In this document: positions 44,518 to 55,165 of the stretch, one piece after another
Numbering within the stretch: the first letter of the stretch is position 1
Layout: each line of letters opens with the position of its first letter
Source: CAKZLS01 sp963786305
Lineage (GTDB): Bacteria; Pseudomonadota; Alphaproteobacteria; Rhodospirillales; Defluviicoccaceae
NCBI GenBank assembly: GCA_963786305.1
Contig: CAWAYL010000011.1
Coordinates: forward strand, 62,001-126,000
Length of the DNA stretch: 64,000 nucleotides
Direction: 5' to 3'
The notes under the pieces: generated by a model
Seen by the model: only the letters and a program-made list of their open reading frames with translations
What the model was told of the DNA's origin: nothing
The model's database searches: none
Program-made: the position numbers and the translations under genes

Positions 44518-46041
44518 TCATTTCCAAATCGGCCGTCCCGATCCCGGAAGGCCATAGCGGTTCCACTTGCGGGTGACCTCGTCGATGGTGGCGTCGGTCA
44601 TGCGGATCTGTCGCCCCCACGGCCGGTGGGTCTCGGGCGGGATCTTCGCCGTCGCATCGATGCCCATCTTGCTTCCGAGCCCCGACTTGGGCGACGCGAA
44701 ATCCAGATAGTCGATGGGCGTATGTTCGATGACCGTGGTGTCCCGCGCCGCGTCGACGTTGGTCGACAGGGCCCAGATGACGTCGTTCCAGTCGCGTGGA
44801 TTGATCTCGGCGTCCACGACGATGACGAACTTGGTGTACATGAATTGGCGGAGAAACGACCATACCCCCATCATGATGCGCTTGGCGTGCCCGGGATATT
44901 GCTTGTTCATGGAGACCACGGCGACGCGATAGGAGCACCCCTCCGGCGGCAGCCAGAAATCCACGATCTCGGGGAACTGCTGAATGAGCAGCGGGATGAA
45001 CACCTCGTTCAACGCCTCGCCCAGCACCGAAGGCTCGTCGGGCGGCCGGCCGGTGAAGGTGGAGAGATAGATCGGTTGGCGGCGCATGGTGATGGCGCTG
45101 ACCGTGAAAACGGGAAACGGCTCCACCGCGTTGTAGTATCCGGTATGGTCGCCGTACGGGCCCTCGTCGCCATAGTCCTCCAGCGACACGGTCCCCTCGA
45201 TGACGATCTCGGCCTGCGCCGGAACCTTCAGGGGAACGGTCTTGCAGTCCACCAGCTCCACCTTCTTGCCGCGCAGCAGGCCGGCGAACTGATACTCGGA
45301 CAGTGTGTCGGGAACGGGCGTCACGGCGGCGAGGATGGTGCCCGGATCGGCGCCGATGACGGCCGCCGCCGGCAACGGTTCCCGTTTGGTTTGTTTCCAC
45401 CGGGCATGATGCTGGGCGCCGCCGCGGTGCTTGAGCCATCGCATCAGCGTGGTGTTGCGTCCGGTGACCTGCATCCGGTAGATGCCGAGGTTGAAGACAT
45501 CCCGCCGGTCGCCATCGGACCCGCCCGCCGAGGGGCCCTTGGTCACCACCAGCGGCCAGGTGATCAGCGGCGCCGGTTCTCCCGGCCAGCAGGTCTGGAT
45601 GGGCAAGCGCGCGAGGTCGATCTGGTCGCCCTTGAGGACCACTTCGTGACACGGCGCCGAGCTCACCGATTTCGGCCGCATGTTCAGCGCCTGCTTGAGC
45701 AGCGGCAGCATTTCCAGGGAATCGCGAAATCCGGCCGGCGGTTGCGGTTGTTTCAGAAAGGCCAGCATGTCGCCGATCCCGCGCAACTGGGACGGCTCCC
45801 GGTTCATGCCCCAGGCGACCCGCTCGACGGTGCCGAACAGGTTGGCGAGCAGCGGCATGTCGTATTTTTCGCCGTCGCTTCCCACCACGTTCTCGAACAG
45901 GACCGCCGGTCCGCCCTCGGCGAGCAGCCGGGTTTGAATCTCGGTGATTTCCAGCACCGGCGACACCGGCTCGGTGACCCGAACCAGCCGGCCCTTGGCC
46001 TCCAGGGATCGAATGAAATCTCGCAGCGAACTGAAACTCAT
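44518..46041 (-). CDS. UbiD-family (de)carboxylase
   Basis: A 507-residue protein with the UbiD fold: SLRDFIRSLEAKGRLVRVTE at the start, EIQTRLLAEGGPAVLFENV, then YRMQVTGRNTTLMRWLKHRG. The catalytic E-x-x-x-R-E-type region is near GPYGDHTGYY. UbiD enzymes use prenylated FMN to decarboxylate unsaturated or aromatic acids; its maker UbiX is not in the window. I chose the ATG at 46041 because the 19 extra upstream codons look non-coding. With the liv operon's aromatic-acid ligases in mind, aromatic acid catabolism is as likely as ubiquinone synthesis. Confidence 0.88.
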   Translation of the reverse strand: MSFSSLRDFIRSLEAKGRLVRVTEPVSPVLEITEIQTRLLAEGGPAVLFENVVGSDGEKYDMPLLANLFGTVERVAWGMNREPSQLRGIGDMLAFLKQPQPPAGFRDSLEMLPLLKQALNMRPKSVSSAPCHEVVLKGDQIDLARLPIQTCWPGEPAPLITWPLVVTKGPSAGGSDGDRRDVFNLGIYRMQVTGRNTTLMRWLKHRGGAQHHARWKQTKREPLPAAAVIGADPGTILAAVTPVPDTLSEYQFAGLLRGKKVELVDCKTVPLKVPAQAEIVIEGTVSLEDYGDEGPYGDHTGYYNAVEPFPVFTVSAITMRRQPIYLSTFTGRPPDEPSVLGEALNEVFIPLLIQQFPEIVDFWLPPEGCSYRVAVVSMNKQYPGHAKRIMMGVWSFLRQFMYTKFVIVVDAEINPRDWNDVIWALSTNVDAARDTTVIEHTPIDYLDFASPKSGLGSKMGIDATAKIPPETHRPWGRQIRMTDATIDEVTRKWNRYGLPGSGRPIWK

Positions 46042-46145
46042 GGTGCGAACTTTCTTGGACAGTGTTCTGTTCACTACCAAGGAGCCATGCCCCACCACAA
46101 GCGCGCTGATCCGAGCGCGCCCGCGATCGCGGGGCGCCGCGCCGG

Positions 46146-46176
46146 AAAAAACCCCCGGGATATCGGCCCCGGGGGT
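46146..46176 (-). terminator. Rho-independent terminator of the DUF4114 RTX gene
   Basis: The 9-bp stem ACCCCCGGG / CCCGGGGGT with an 8-nt loop is followed, in minus-strand sense, by six Ts. It lies 37 bp after the RTX stop codon at 46213 and separates that transcript from the UbiD-family gene. Confidence 0.85.
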
Positions 46177-46212
46177 GCTCGAGTCGTTACCGAGACGAAC
46201 GTAAAGCTCTGA

Positions 46213-48926
46213 TCAGAGAATGAAATCGTTGCTGGTGAGATCGAAGATCAGAACGTCTTCGAGGAACACGTCGCCGCCGCCCGCCTCGCTCAACCGGATC
46301 CAGGTTCCGTCGGGCGCGCCTTCGGTCAGAAGCCCCAGTTCGAACAGGTTGGTGAAGCCGAATGGGGAGACGTCGATTTTGTCGGACGGTGGCGGCGGCG
46401 CGCTGGAACAGCCGCAAGCGGCGGTCGCGAAGTCGCTGATGGTGTCGGTGCCGGTCCAAAGATCGAAATAGAAGGTGTCGGCGCCCGCGCCGCCGGTGAG
46501 CAGATCGTCACCGTCGCCGGACGAGGATCAGGTCGCCGCCGTCGCCACCTTCCAAGGTGTCGTTGCCGGCGGCGCCTTCGATGGTGTCGTCGCCGGCGTT
46601 GCCGACGAGCCGGTTGGCGACGCTGGACCCGGTCAGGCTGTCGTCGCCGGCGCCGCCGAGGGCGTTTTCGATGCCGGCGAGGGTGTCGGTGTCGATTTCG
46701 GGGCCGGTGGCCATGCCGGCTCCGAGATCCACGACAACGCCGGCGGTGGTGGTCTCGTAGCTGACCGTATCGTTGCCGTCGTTGCCGTCGAGAGTGTCGT
46801 TGCCGCCCGATCCGCCCAGCAGATCGTCGCCGTCGTTGCCGGTCAACCGGTTGGCGTCGGCCGAACCGATCAAGGTATCGTCGCCGGACCCGCCGACGGC
46901 GTTCTCGATGGCGTCGACGAGGTCGTCGCCGATGCCGTCGCCGGCGGCCATGCCGGCGCCGAGGTCCACCAGCACGTTGTCGGTTTCGTCCTCGTAATTG
47001 ATGGTGTCGTTGCCGCCGCCGCCGTAGTACGCGTCGTCATCGGCACTGCCGCTCCCGAGGATCAGGTCGTCGCCGTCGTTGCCGTAGACGGTGTCGGAGC
47101 CGCTGCCGCCTTCGAGGATGTCGTCGCCGGCGTTGCCGATCAGCGAATCGTCACCGTGCCGCCCTGGAGCGTGTCGCGTTCTTCGTTGCCGAAGAGGGTG
47201 TCGTCGCCGGCGCCGCCGATGAGCAGATCGCTGCCGGGCAGACCGAGGCCGCAGGACAGGGTCAGATAAAAAATGGTGTCGTCGAAGTCGCGGTCGCCCA
47301 GGTTCGGCAAGTCTTCCCAGGCCTGGAATTCCTGCCCGCCGGTGGTGAGACCGCCGGTGATCGCCGTGTGATCCAAACCGCCCGGGTTCAGGGCGGGGTC
47401 GGTGAAATAGGTTTCGTCTCTGCTGCCGGAGAATACGTAACCGTTGTCGGCGTCGCGGATATCCCACACGCCGTCGTCGTCGACCACCTGTAGATTAAGG
47501 TCACCGGGATCGCCGCCGTCCAGTTCCCCGCGATTGAGGTCGTAACCGTTGGGAATGAGAAAGAACCCGAGATTGTCGAATTCGTCGGCGGTGAGCGGGA
47601 GCGCGGTCACCATGTAGACGAGGGCGGGGTTGGTTTCCACGTCGACGTTGGCGACGATGACCCGCGCGTGTCGTGTACTCGTATTATAGACACCATAGGT
47701 GCTTCGAAATCCGCCAACTCGCCGGCGAAGCGGATGGTGACGCTCACGTCTCCGATACCGGCGGCGCTGTCGCCGTAGATCACATCGTTTCCGTCGCCGC
47801 CGAAAAGGGTGTCGTCGCCGCCGCCGCCGATCAGCGTGTCGTCGCCGGCCGAGCCGTCGATGCTGTCGCTCCCGTCATTGCCGCAGAGAACGTTGTCCTC
47901 GGCATCGCCGATGATCGTGTCGTCCCCCCATCCACCGAACACGTTTTCCATATCCGTGACGGTATCGTCACCGATCTGGCCGCCGGTGGCGCTTTCGGCG
48001 CCGAGGTCGACGGTCACGCTGTCGACGATATCCTCGAAGCTGATGGTATCGTTGCCGGCGCCGCCGTCGTATGAATCGTCGCCGTCGGTACCTTCGTCGC
48101 CATCGACCGTCCCGGCAAGGATGCTGTCATCGCCGTCGCCGCCGAGCACGGTATCGTCGCCGCCGTCGCCCGAGAGCACGTCGCCGCCGCCCTGGCCGTC
48201 GATGAAGCTCTCCATTCTCGCCGCCGAAAACGGTATCGTCACCCTGGGTGGCGATGACGTTTTCGATGCCGGTCAGTTGATCGGTGGTGCCATCGGGCAG
48301 CACCGCGATGCCCGTTCCCAGATCGATCGCCGCGCCGGTGCCGGTGCCGCTGTAATCCGCGGTGTCGTCTCCGGGGCCGCCGTCCAGGGTGTCGTCGCCG
48401 GGATTGCCAAGCCAGAAGTATCGTCGCCGTCGCCGCCCGACACGGAATCCGCGCCCGGTCCGCCGTCCAGGCGGTTGGCCCCGCCGGTGCCGATCAGCGT
48501 GTCGCCGCCGGCGCCGCCAATGGCGTTTTCGAAGTTGAAGATGAATTCGTTGTCCGCGGCGTCGGCGAAGGTGGCGCGCTCGTTTTCGAGATCGATCTCC
48601 ACGTCGAGCACGGTTTCGCTGTAATCCACGGTGTCATTGCCGGTTCCGCCATCGAGGCGATCCCTGCCGGCACCGCCACTCGCAAAGTCGTCACCGCCGC
48701 TGGCGAGGATCGTATCGTCGCCGTCGCCGCCCCGAATGGTATCGTTGTCGCGATTTCCGGACAGTTCGTCGTTGCCACCGCGCCCGTCGATGGTATCGTC
48801 GCCGTCCCTTCCGATGATCGTGTCGCTGCCGTCGCCGCCGGTCAGGTCGTCGTTGCCGTCCGTGCCGATGATGTACTGGTCGGCGAGCAGCGCTGCTGCT
48901 GCAAGGTTGTCGAAACTGGTACTCAT
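46213..48926 (-). CDS. RTX-repeat secreted protein with DUF4114 domain (frameshifted)
   Basis: About 900 codons from ATG 48926 (MSTSFDNLAAAALLADQYII). Calcium-binding nonapeptides (GTDGNDDLTGGDGSDTI and many more) fill most of the length. In the middle, around 47640-47200, lies a DUF4114 domain: TADEFDNLGFFLIPNGYDL, NPGGLDHTAITGG and EDLPNLGDRDFDDTIFYL. More RTX repeats follow, then a serralysin-like C-terminus (GTDTISDFA...) ending in IFDLTSNDFIL, a good type I secretion end. Frames change near 48420, 48220, 47650, 47150, 46520 and 46460. It is the third large RTX gene in the window. Confidence 0.8.
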
Positions 48927-49281
48927 ATGTGTCGTTTCCTATGGCATCGAGCGACGCATGAAAAAGTTGAGGGATGCGGCATTTCCGGAAAATCCATTGC
49001 TCGACAATCGCGGTTGCGACCGAAGTCGGTACACGATGCATCCATCGCGGACCGGTTGATTTGTACGAAGCGCCTTTATGGTTATTTTATGGCCTGTTTG
49101 GGGGTAAACGTCTACCATTATATGGGCAGAAAAGAACCCATTTGGGTTGTTTTATCGCGGTATGCCGCACGGTGCCCGCGCCCGCCTCCAACTTTTTGTA
49201 TGCCATTGGACACGCCATCCAGATGGCCGGGGGGCGCGTATGCAAAGAGTAGTCATTCAGCTGGAAAATAACGGATTTAGC
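48927..49281. other. Divergent gap between RTX and photolyase genes
   Basis: 355 bp, moderately AT-rich around 49070-49150, expected to hold two divergent promoters. Short frames here show no family. No LexA-like box was evident near the photolyase start. Confidence 0.4.
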
Positions 49282-50729
49282 ATGAAATCTGCCGTCATCG
49301 TTTGGTTTCGGGACGATCTTCGATTGTCCGATCATCCCGCCCTGGACGCGGCGGCGTCCGAGGGACGCCCCGTTGTGCCCGTGTACGTTCTGGACGATGC
49401 AGCGCCCGGCGAGTGGCGCATGGGCGGCGCCAGCAGGTGGTGGCTGCACCACGGCCTCCGCGATCTTGCGGGCGCCTTGAAGGAGCGCGGCGCTTCCCTG
49501 GTTCTGCGTCGCGGCGACGCCGTCGAGGTGCTGATCGCGATCGCCGGCGAAACCGGCGCCGAGGCGATTTACTGGAACCGGCACATCGAACCCCACTGGC
49601 AGAACGCCGAACGCCGGTTGCAAGCGGCGCTGGCGCGCGGCGGTTTGGAGGCACGGAACTTCGCCGCGGATCTTCTGTTCCAGCCGGATGCCATCATCAG
49701 CCGGAAGGGAGAACCGTTTCGCGTGTTTTCGCCGTTCTGGAAAACCTGCCTGAGGTCTCCGCCGCCCGCCGACCCGCTCCCCGCTCCGGACCGGCTGGTC
49801 GGATTGTCCCCGCCGCCCGCCAGCGATCAATTGGATGCGCTGGGCCCTGCTTCCCATGAGGCCGGACTGGGCGGGTGGTCTGAGAGAAACATGGCGGCCC
49901 GGGTGAAAGGCACGGGCGGGAGCGTCTCGAGGCGTTTGTCGCGGATGGCGTTTCCGGTTATGGAAAGCTTCGCAACCGCCCCGAACCGGTCGCGACATCC
50001 ATGTTGTCACCGCATCTGCACTTCGGAGAAATCTCTCCCCGTCAGGCGTGGCACGCGACCCGCATGGAAATGGACGCCAATCCCGCTTGCTACGGCGGCG
50101 GACAGGCGTTTCTGCGCGAACTGGGATGGCGCGATTTTTGCGCCCACCTGCTTGCCCGCACGCCCACGTTGACGGACGAGCCCCTGCGGGCGCAATTCGG
50201 CGCGTTCCCCTGGGCCGACAACCCGCAAGCATTGGCCGCGTGGCAACGGGGCCGAACCGGTTACCCCATCGTCGATGCCGGCATGCGGCAACTATGGCAC
50301 ACCGGATGGATGCACAATCGGGTCCGAATGATCGCGGCCTCGTTTCTGGTCAAGGACCTGTTGCTTTCGTGGCGGAGCGGCGAGGCCTGGTTCTGGGATA
50401 CCCTGGTGGACGCGGACATGGGCAACAACGCCGGCGGATGGCAGTGGGTGGCCGGCTGCGGCGCCGACGCCGCACCGTACTTCCGGGTGTTCAACCCGGT
50501 CCTGCAGGGTGAGAAATTCGACCCTCGCGGCGACTATGTGCGCCGCTGGGTGCCGGAGCTGTCGGACCTGACCGAGCGCTGGATCCACCGTCCTTGGGAA
50601 GCGCCGCCGCTCGAGTTGGAGGCCGCCGGCATCCGTCTGGGCGCCACCTATCCGCCGCCCATCGTCGATCATCGCTCGGCGCGGCTCCGCGCCCTCGCCG
50701 CGTTCGAGAAAATCAAGTCGAACGCGTAA
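49282..50729 (+). CDS. phrB: Deoxyribodipyrimidine photolyase (class I; frameshifted)
   Basis: About 480 codons. The N-terminal antenna-binding domain opens with SAVIVWFRDDLRLSDHPAL. The region AEAIYWNRHIEPHWQNAERR is normal. Two frame changes near 49855 and 49910 interrupt the middle; past them SPHLHFGEISPRQAWHA and the FAD-binding core are intact: RTGYPIVDAGMRQLWHTGWM, NRVRMIAASFLVKDLLL and DADMGNNAGGWQWVAGCGAD. It would repair UV-induced cyclobutane pyrimidine dimers using blue light. The ATG at 49282 fits the family N-terminus, although its ribosome-binding site is weak. Confidence 0.88.
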
Positions 50730-50937
50730 CAAAAAACGAACACCTCGCAAAACAATTACAATCGTACATAAAAATTGACCCGAATGCAGGTTGTAAGCAG
50801 GCCCCGTTAATACTTACACTCTACACTACACGTCGCCTCGATGGTATTGAGAAGTACGTGAATACGGCGCGGCAAACTGGCCGCGCGATGTGCTTGAGGG
50901 ATGGAGGCTGTTTCATGTCTGTGTAGGGGCAATCGGT

Positions 50938-53900
50938 ATGCGTTGGGCGTCACGGGGTCAAATCACTGCATGCTTGGGCCTCGTGCTCGTGGCCGCGGCG
51001 GGAGCGTGGGGGTTGCGCTCCGAGGCCGAAACATCTCGCCTTCAGGCGGAAATCATTGCTCCGTTCGCCCAGGACCTGACCTACGCGGTGGAGCCGGGAA
51101 TCGATCCGGACGGTCTTTTCCCCATCGCCGGACCCTACAACGAGAGATTGGGATACGCGGACATTCCGTCCTATCTCGCGTCCCTTGACCGCCAGGGCTT
51201 CCGTGTCGCGGAGCAGGCCCGTCTATCCGACAGCTTAAAAAAATTCATCCGGTACGGCGGTTTCGCCGTTTATCGCGAGAAGCCGCAGTCCGGCCTGACG
51301 ATCCGCGACCGCGACGGCGATGTGATCTATCAGTCGCGGCATCCGGAACGGGTGTTCGCCGATTTTACCGCCGTTCCGCCGCTGATCGTCGACAGTCTTC
51401 TGTTCATCGAGAACCGCGAACTTCTGACCCATGCCCATCCGACCCAAAACCCGGCGGTGGAGTGGGACCGGTTCGCGGCCGCGGCCTGGACGCTGCTGGC
51501 GCAGATCGTCGATCCGTCGCAGCAGCGCTTCGGCGGCAGCACGCTGGCCATCCAGATGGAGAAGTATCGGCACTCGCCCGAAGGCCGAACGACCAACGTG
51601 CTGGAAAAGCTGCGTCAGATCGCGACGGCGAGCGTGCGGGCCTACCGCCATGGCCCCGACACGGGGCAGGCCCGGCGGCAGATCGTCGTCGACTACGTGA
51701 ATTCGACGCCCTTGGCCGGCAGCCGCGGGTTCGGCGAAATCATCGGGATCGGCGATGGTTTGTGGAGTTGGTATGGCACCAATTTTCGCGCCGCCACCCG
51801 GATCCTGCAAACGCCGCCCGACCACCGAAATCGGAAAAACGCTCCGCGGAACCATCTACAAGCAGGTCGTCAGTCTGCTGTTGGCGCAACGCCGGCCGTC
51901 GTATTACCTCGCGGACGGCCGCAAGGACCTGGAGGCGTTGACCGACACGTACCTGCGCCTGATGGCCAAGGCCGGCGCCATCGACGCGGAGTTGCGCGAC
52001 GCCGCGCTGGCCGCCGATCTGGTGTTTCGGACCGAACCGCCCTCCGCCGCCGAGATCTCGTTCGTCGATCGCAAGGCAATGAACGCCATTCGGACGCGTT
52101 TGCTCTCGCTGATCGGCGCGGCGAGCTTCTATCAGCTGGACCGCCTGGATCTCGAGGTCGAGACGTCGCTCGATGCCGCCACCCAGCGCCGTGTCACCGA
52201 AACCCTGAGCCGGTTGACGGATCCCGCCGAGGCCCGCCGGCTCGGCTTGACGGGCCGCGGGCTGCTCGGCGCCGGCGACGCGAGCGAGCTGATCTACAGC
52301 GTGACGCTATACGAGCGCGGCAAGCACATGAATTATCTGCGGGTCCAGGCGGACAATCTCGATCGGCCCCTGGACATCAACGACGGCGGCAAGCTGGACC
52401 TGGGATCGACCGCCAAGCTGCGCACGCTGGCATCCTATCTGTCGGTGATCGCCGAAATTCACGGGCGGTATCGGGATCTGCCGCGCGAAGAGCTCGACGC
52501 GGCGGCCGGCGACGCCGAGGATCCATTGACCCGCTGGACGATCGACTATCTGCGCGAAACGTCCGACCATGATCCGCGGGGCGTCATGGACGCGGCGATG
52601 AACCGCCGGTACTCGGCCAGTCCGTATCAACAGTTCTTTACCGGCGGCGGCATGCACACTTTCCACAATTTCAGTCGCGACGACAACGGACGCACCATGC
52701 CGGTCGCCGAGGCGTTTCGCCGGTCCACCAACCTGGTGTTCGTCCGGATGATGCGCGATATCGTCTCGTATCATCGCGCGCGAGGTCCGGTCTCGCCGCG
52801 AGAGGTTCTGGACGACGGCAAGCATCCGGCGCGTCTTCGCTACCTCCGGAGGTTCGCCGACGGCGAGGGCAAACAGTTCCTCGACCGCTTCCTCGCGCGC
52901 TATGGCGCGCTTTCGCCCGAGGCGGCCCTGGACCGCCTGTCGCGGCGCGTCCGCGCCAACCGCCATCGCCAGGCGACGGTGTTCCGCTCGGTTCGCCCCG
53001 GCGCCGACGCGGCGGCATTGCGAAGCTTTCTGGAGCGGCGGCTACCCGACGCCGAACTGAGCGACGGCGATGTCGCCAGATTGTACGACGAATACGCGCC
53101 GGAGCGGTTCTCGCTCGCCGACCGGGGCTATCTGGCGCGCATCCACCCGCTCGAGCTGTGGCTGGTGGGATATCTGATGGAGCACCCGAAGGCGAGCCGG
53201 GCCGAGGTCATGGCGGCGAGCACCCAGGCGCGCCAGGACGCCTACACATGGCTTTTCCGGAAAGCCGATCGGCGCGCCGTCAACAACCGCATTCTCACCG
53301 TTCTCGAAGAGGACGCGTTCAAGCGCATTCATCGCTCGTGGGCGGAGGTCGGGTATCCTTTCGCCACCCTGGTCCCCTCGCTCGCGACGGCGCTGGGAAG
53401 CTCCGCCGACCGGCCGCAGGCGCTGGCGACGTTGATGGGAATCATCCTCAATGACGGCATGCGGCTTCCCGACACCCGCCTCACGCGCCTTCATTTCGCC
53501 GAGTCGACGCCTTACGAGACGGTGGTCACCCCCGAAGCGGACCGGGCCGAACGGGTGCTGCCGAGCGAAGTCGCCGCGACCCTGCGCGCGGCCCTGAGGG
53601 ACGTCGTGGAACACGGTACCGCCCGGCGGCTCGCCGGCACCTATGTGGGCCGCGACGGCACGAAGCTGACGGTGGGCGGAAAGACCGGCACCGGGGACGA
53701 CATGCTCGAGCGTGGCAACGGTCCCGGCGGCAAGGTTATTTCGGGAAAAGCCGCGGCCCGCAGCGCGGCGTTCGCGTTCTACATCGACGATCGCTTCTTC
53801 GGAACCATCACCGCCCACGTTCCGGCGGAACACGCCCGCGAAGCACCAGTTCACCAGCGCCCTTCCCGTGCAGGTCCTCAAGGAGCTGGCGCCGGCGCTG

Positions 53901-53987
53901 CAACCGCTGATCGACAGCCCGATGCGGCCCCGCCGCCGGAATTATCCCGAAAATGCCGTCGTCGAGGCTGGCAAATCCGGAGGTTAG
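50938..53987 (+). CDS. Atypical bifunctional penicillin-binding protein (GT51 + transpeptidase; frameshifted)
   Basis: About 1,015 codons from ATG 50938 behind AGGGG. It begins with a membrane anchor (ACLGLVLVAAAGAWGL). A divergent glycosyltransferase 51 domain follows: FIENRELLTHAHPTQNPAVE replaces the usual EDxxFxxHxG, but GGSTLAIQMEKYRHSPEGRT is recognisable. After a frame change near 51800 comes a transpeptidase domain with SxxK in DLGSTAKLRTL, SxN in FRRSTNLVF and KTG in VGGKTGTGDD. An insertion of about 150 residues lies between the SxN and KTG motifs. A second frame change near 53840 leads to the tail ENAVVEAGKSGG. It should polymerise or cross-link peptidoglycan in a special context. 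Confidence 0.8.
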
Positions 53988-54043
53988 CCGTTAAATAAAG
54001 GCGCTGTACTCCTAAATCGTTACCCAATGACGGTGTTGTTCGC

Positions 54044-55144
54044 ATGACTGCCATTCTTTCTCGATGCGCCCGCCTCTTGCTCGGGTATCTGGTTGGTTGC
54101 CGCCGCGAGCGCGGCCGCCGCGCAGGAAACCGGGACGGCCGCGGCGGATCAGCCGCCCAGCGATATCATCGGCGAGATCGTCGAGAGCTACACCTGGACC
54201 GATGATACCTTGCTCGATATCGCCCGGGCCGACGGCCTGGGGCTGCTGGAGGTGATGGCCGCCAATCCCGGCGTCGATCGCTGGCTTCCCGGCAAGGCCA
54301 CCTTTATCGTTCTGCCCAACGCCCATATTCTGCCGGACGCCCCGCGCAACGGAATCGTGATCAACCTGGCGGAACTCAGGATCTATTTCTTCGACGGCGA
54401 GGGAGAGGTTCATACGTTCCCCATCGGCGTCGGGCGCGGCGGCTTCACGACGCCGACGGGCTCGACGCGCATCGTCCGCAAACGCGCCCATCCCGACTGG
54501 TATCCGACGAAGAATGCCCGCGACGAGGATCCCGAGCTTCCGGCGCGCGTTGCCGGCCGGGCCGGACAATCCGCTCGGCGAATACGCCATGTATCTCGGC
54601 TGGCCGACGTATTTGGTCCACGGAACCAGCAAGCCCTGGGGCGTCGGCCGGCGGGTCTAGCCGCGGCTGTATCCGTCTTTACCCCGAAGACATCGAATGG
54701 CTGTTCGGCAATGTAAAGGTGGGAACGCCGGTGACCGTGGTGGACCAATCCGTGAAATTCGGCCGCAAGGAAGGCGACCTCTACGTCGAGGTTCATCCGA
54801 CTCACGCGCAATTGGACGAGATCGAGGCCTCCGGTACAATGACGATGGAGCAAACCCCCGATCAGACGGATCGGGTGTTGACGGTCGCGTCGCCGGACGA
54901 GATCCCGCGTATCGACTGGATCGCCGTGGATCGTGCCTTCAGCGAGCGGCGCGGTTTGCCGGTGCGCATTACCCGACCGGCGCCGGCGGTCCATTCGGGC
55001 CCCTATGAGCCGCGGCATCTGGGCTCACCGGATCTTGGCACCGGCACCATGGCGCCGCTCGAGAAGAGCGGCCCGGCGACCGGCCCCCTGACGCCGGCGG
55101 ACGAACCGCACCGGAGCATGGGGCCGCCCCCGTCCCGAGGCTGA
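54044..55144 (+). CDS. L,D-transpeptidase (YkuD/ErfK type; frameshifted)
   Basis: A signal-peptide start MTAILSRCARLLLG runs, after a one-base shift near 54085, into LVAAASAAAAQETG. A LysM-like segment (YTWTDDTLLDIARADGLG, MAANPGVDRWLPG) precedes the YkuD catalytic domain: IVINLAELRIYFFDGEGEV, PIGVGRGGFTTPTGSTRIV, then HGTSKPWGVGRRV and, after a further shift near 54650, SSRGCIRLYPEDIEWLF with the catalytic Cys. Another break lies near 54550. The tail is proline-rich. It would make 3-3 peptidoglycan cross-links or anchor outer-membrane proteins to the wall. It sits between two PBP genes. Confidence 0.85.
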
Positions 55145-55165
55145 CCATCGGAACCGTTCCGGCTT

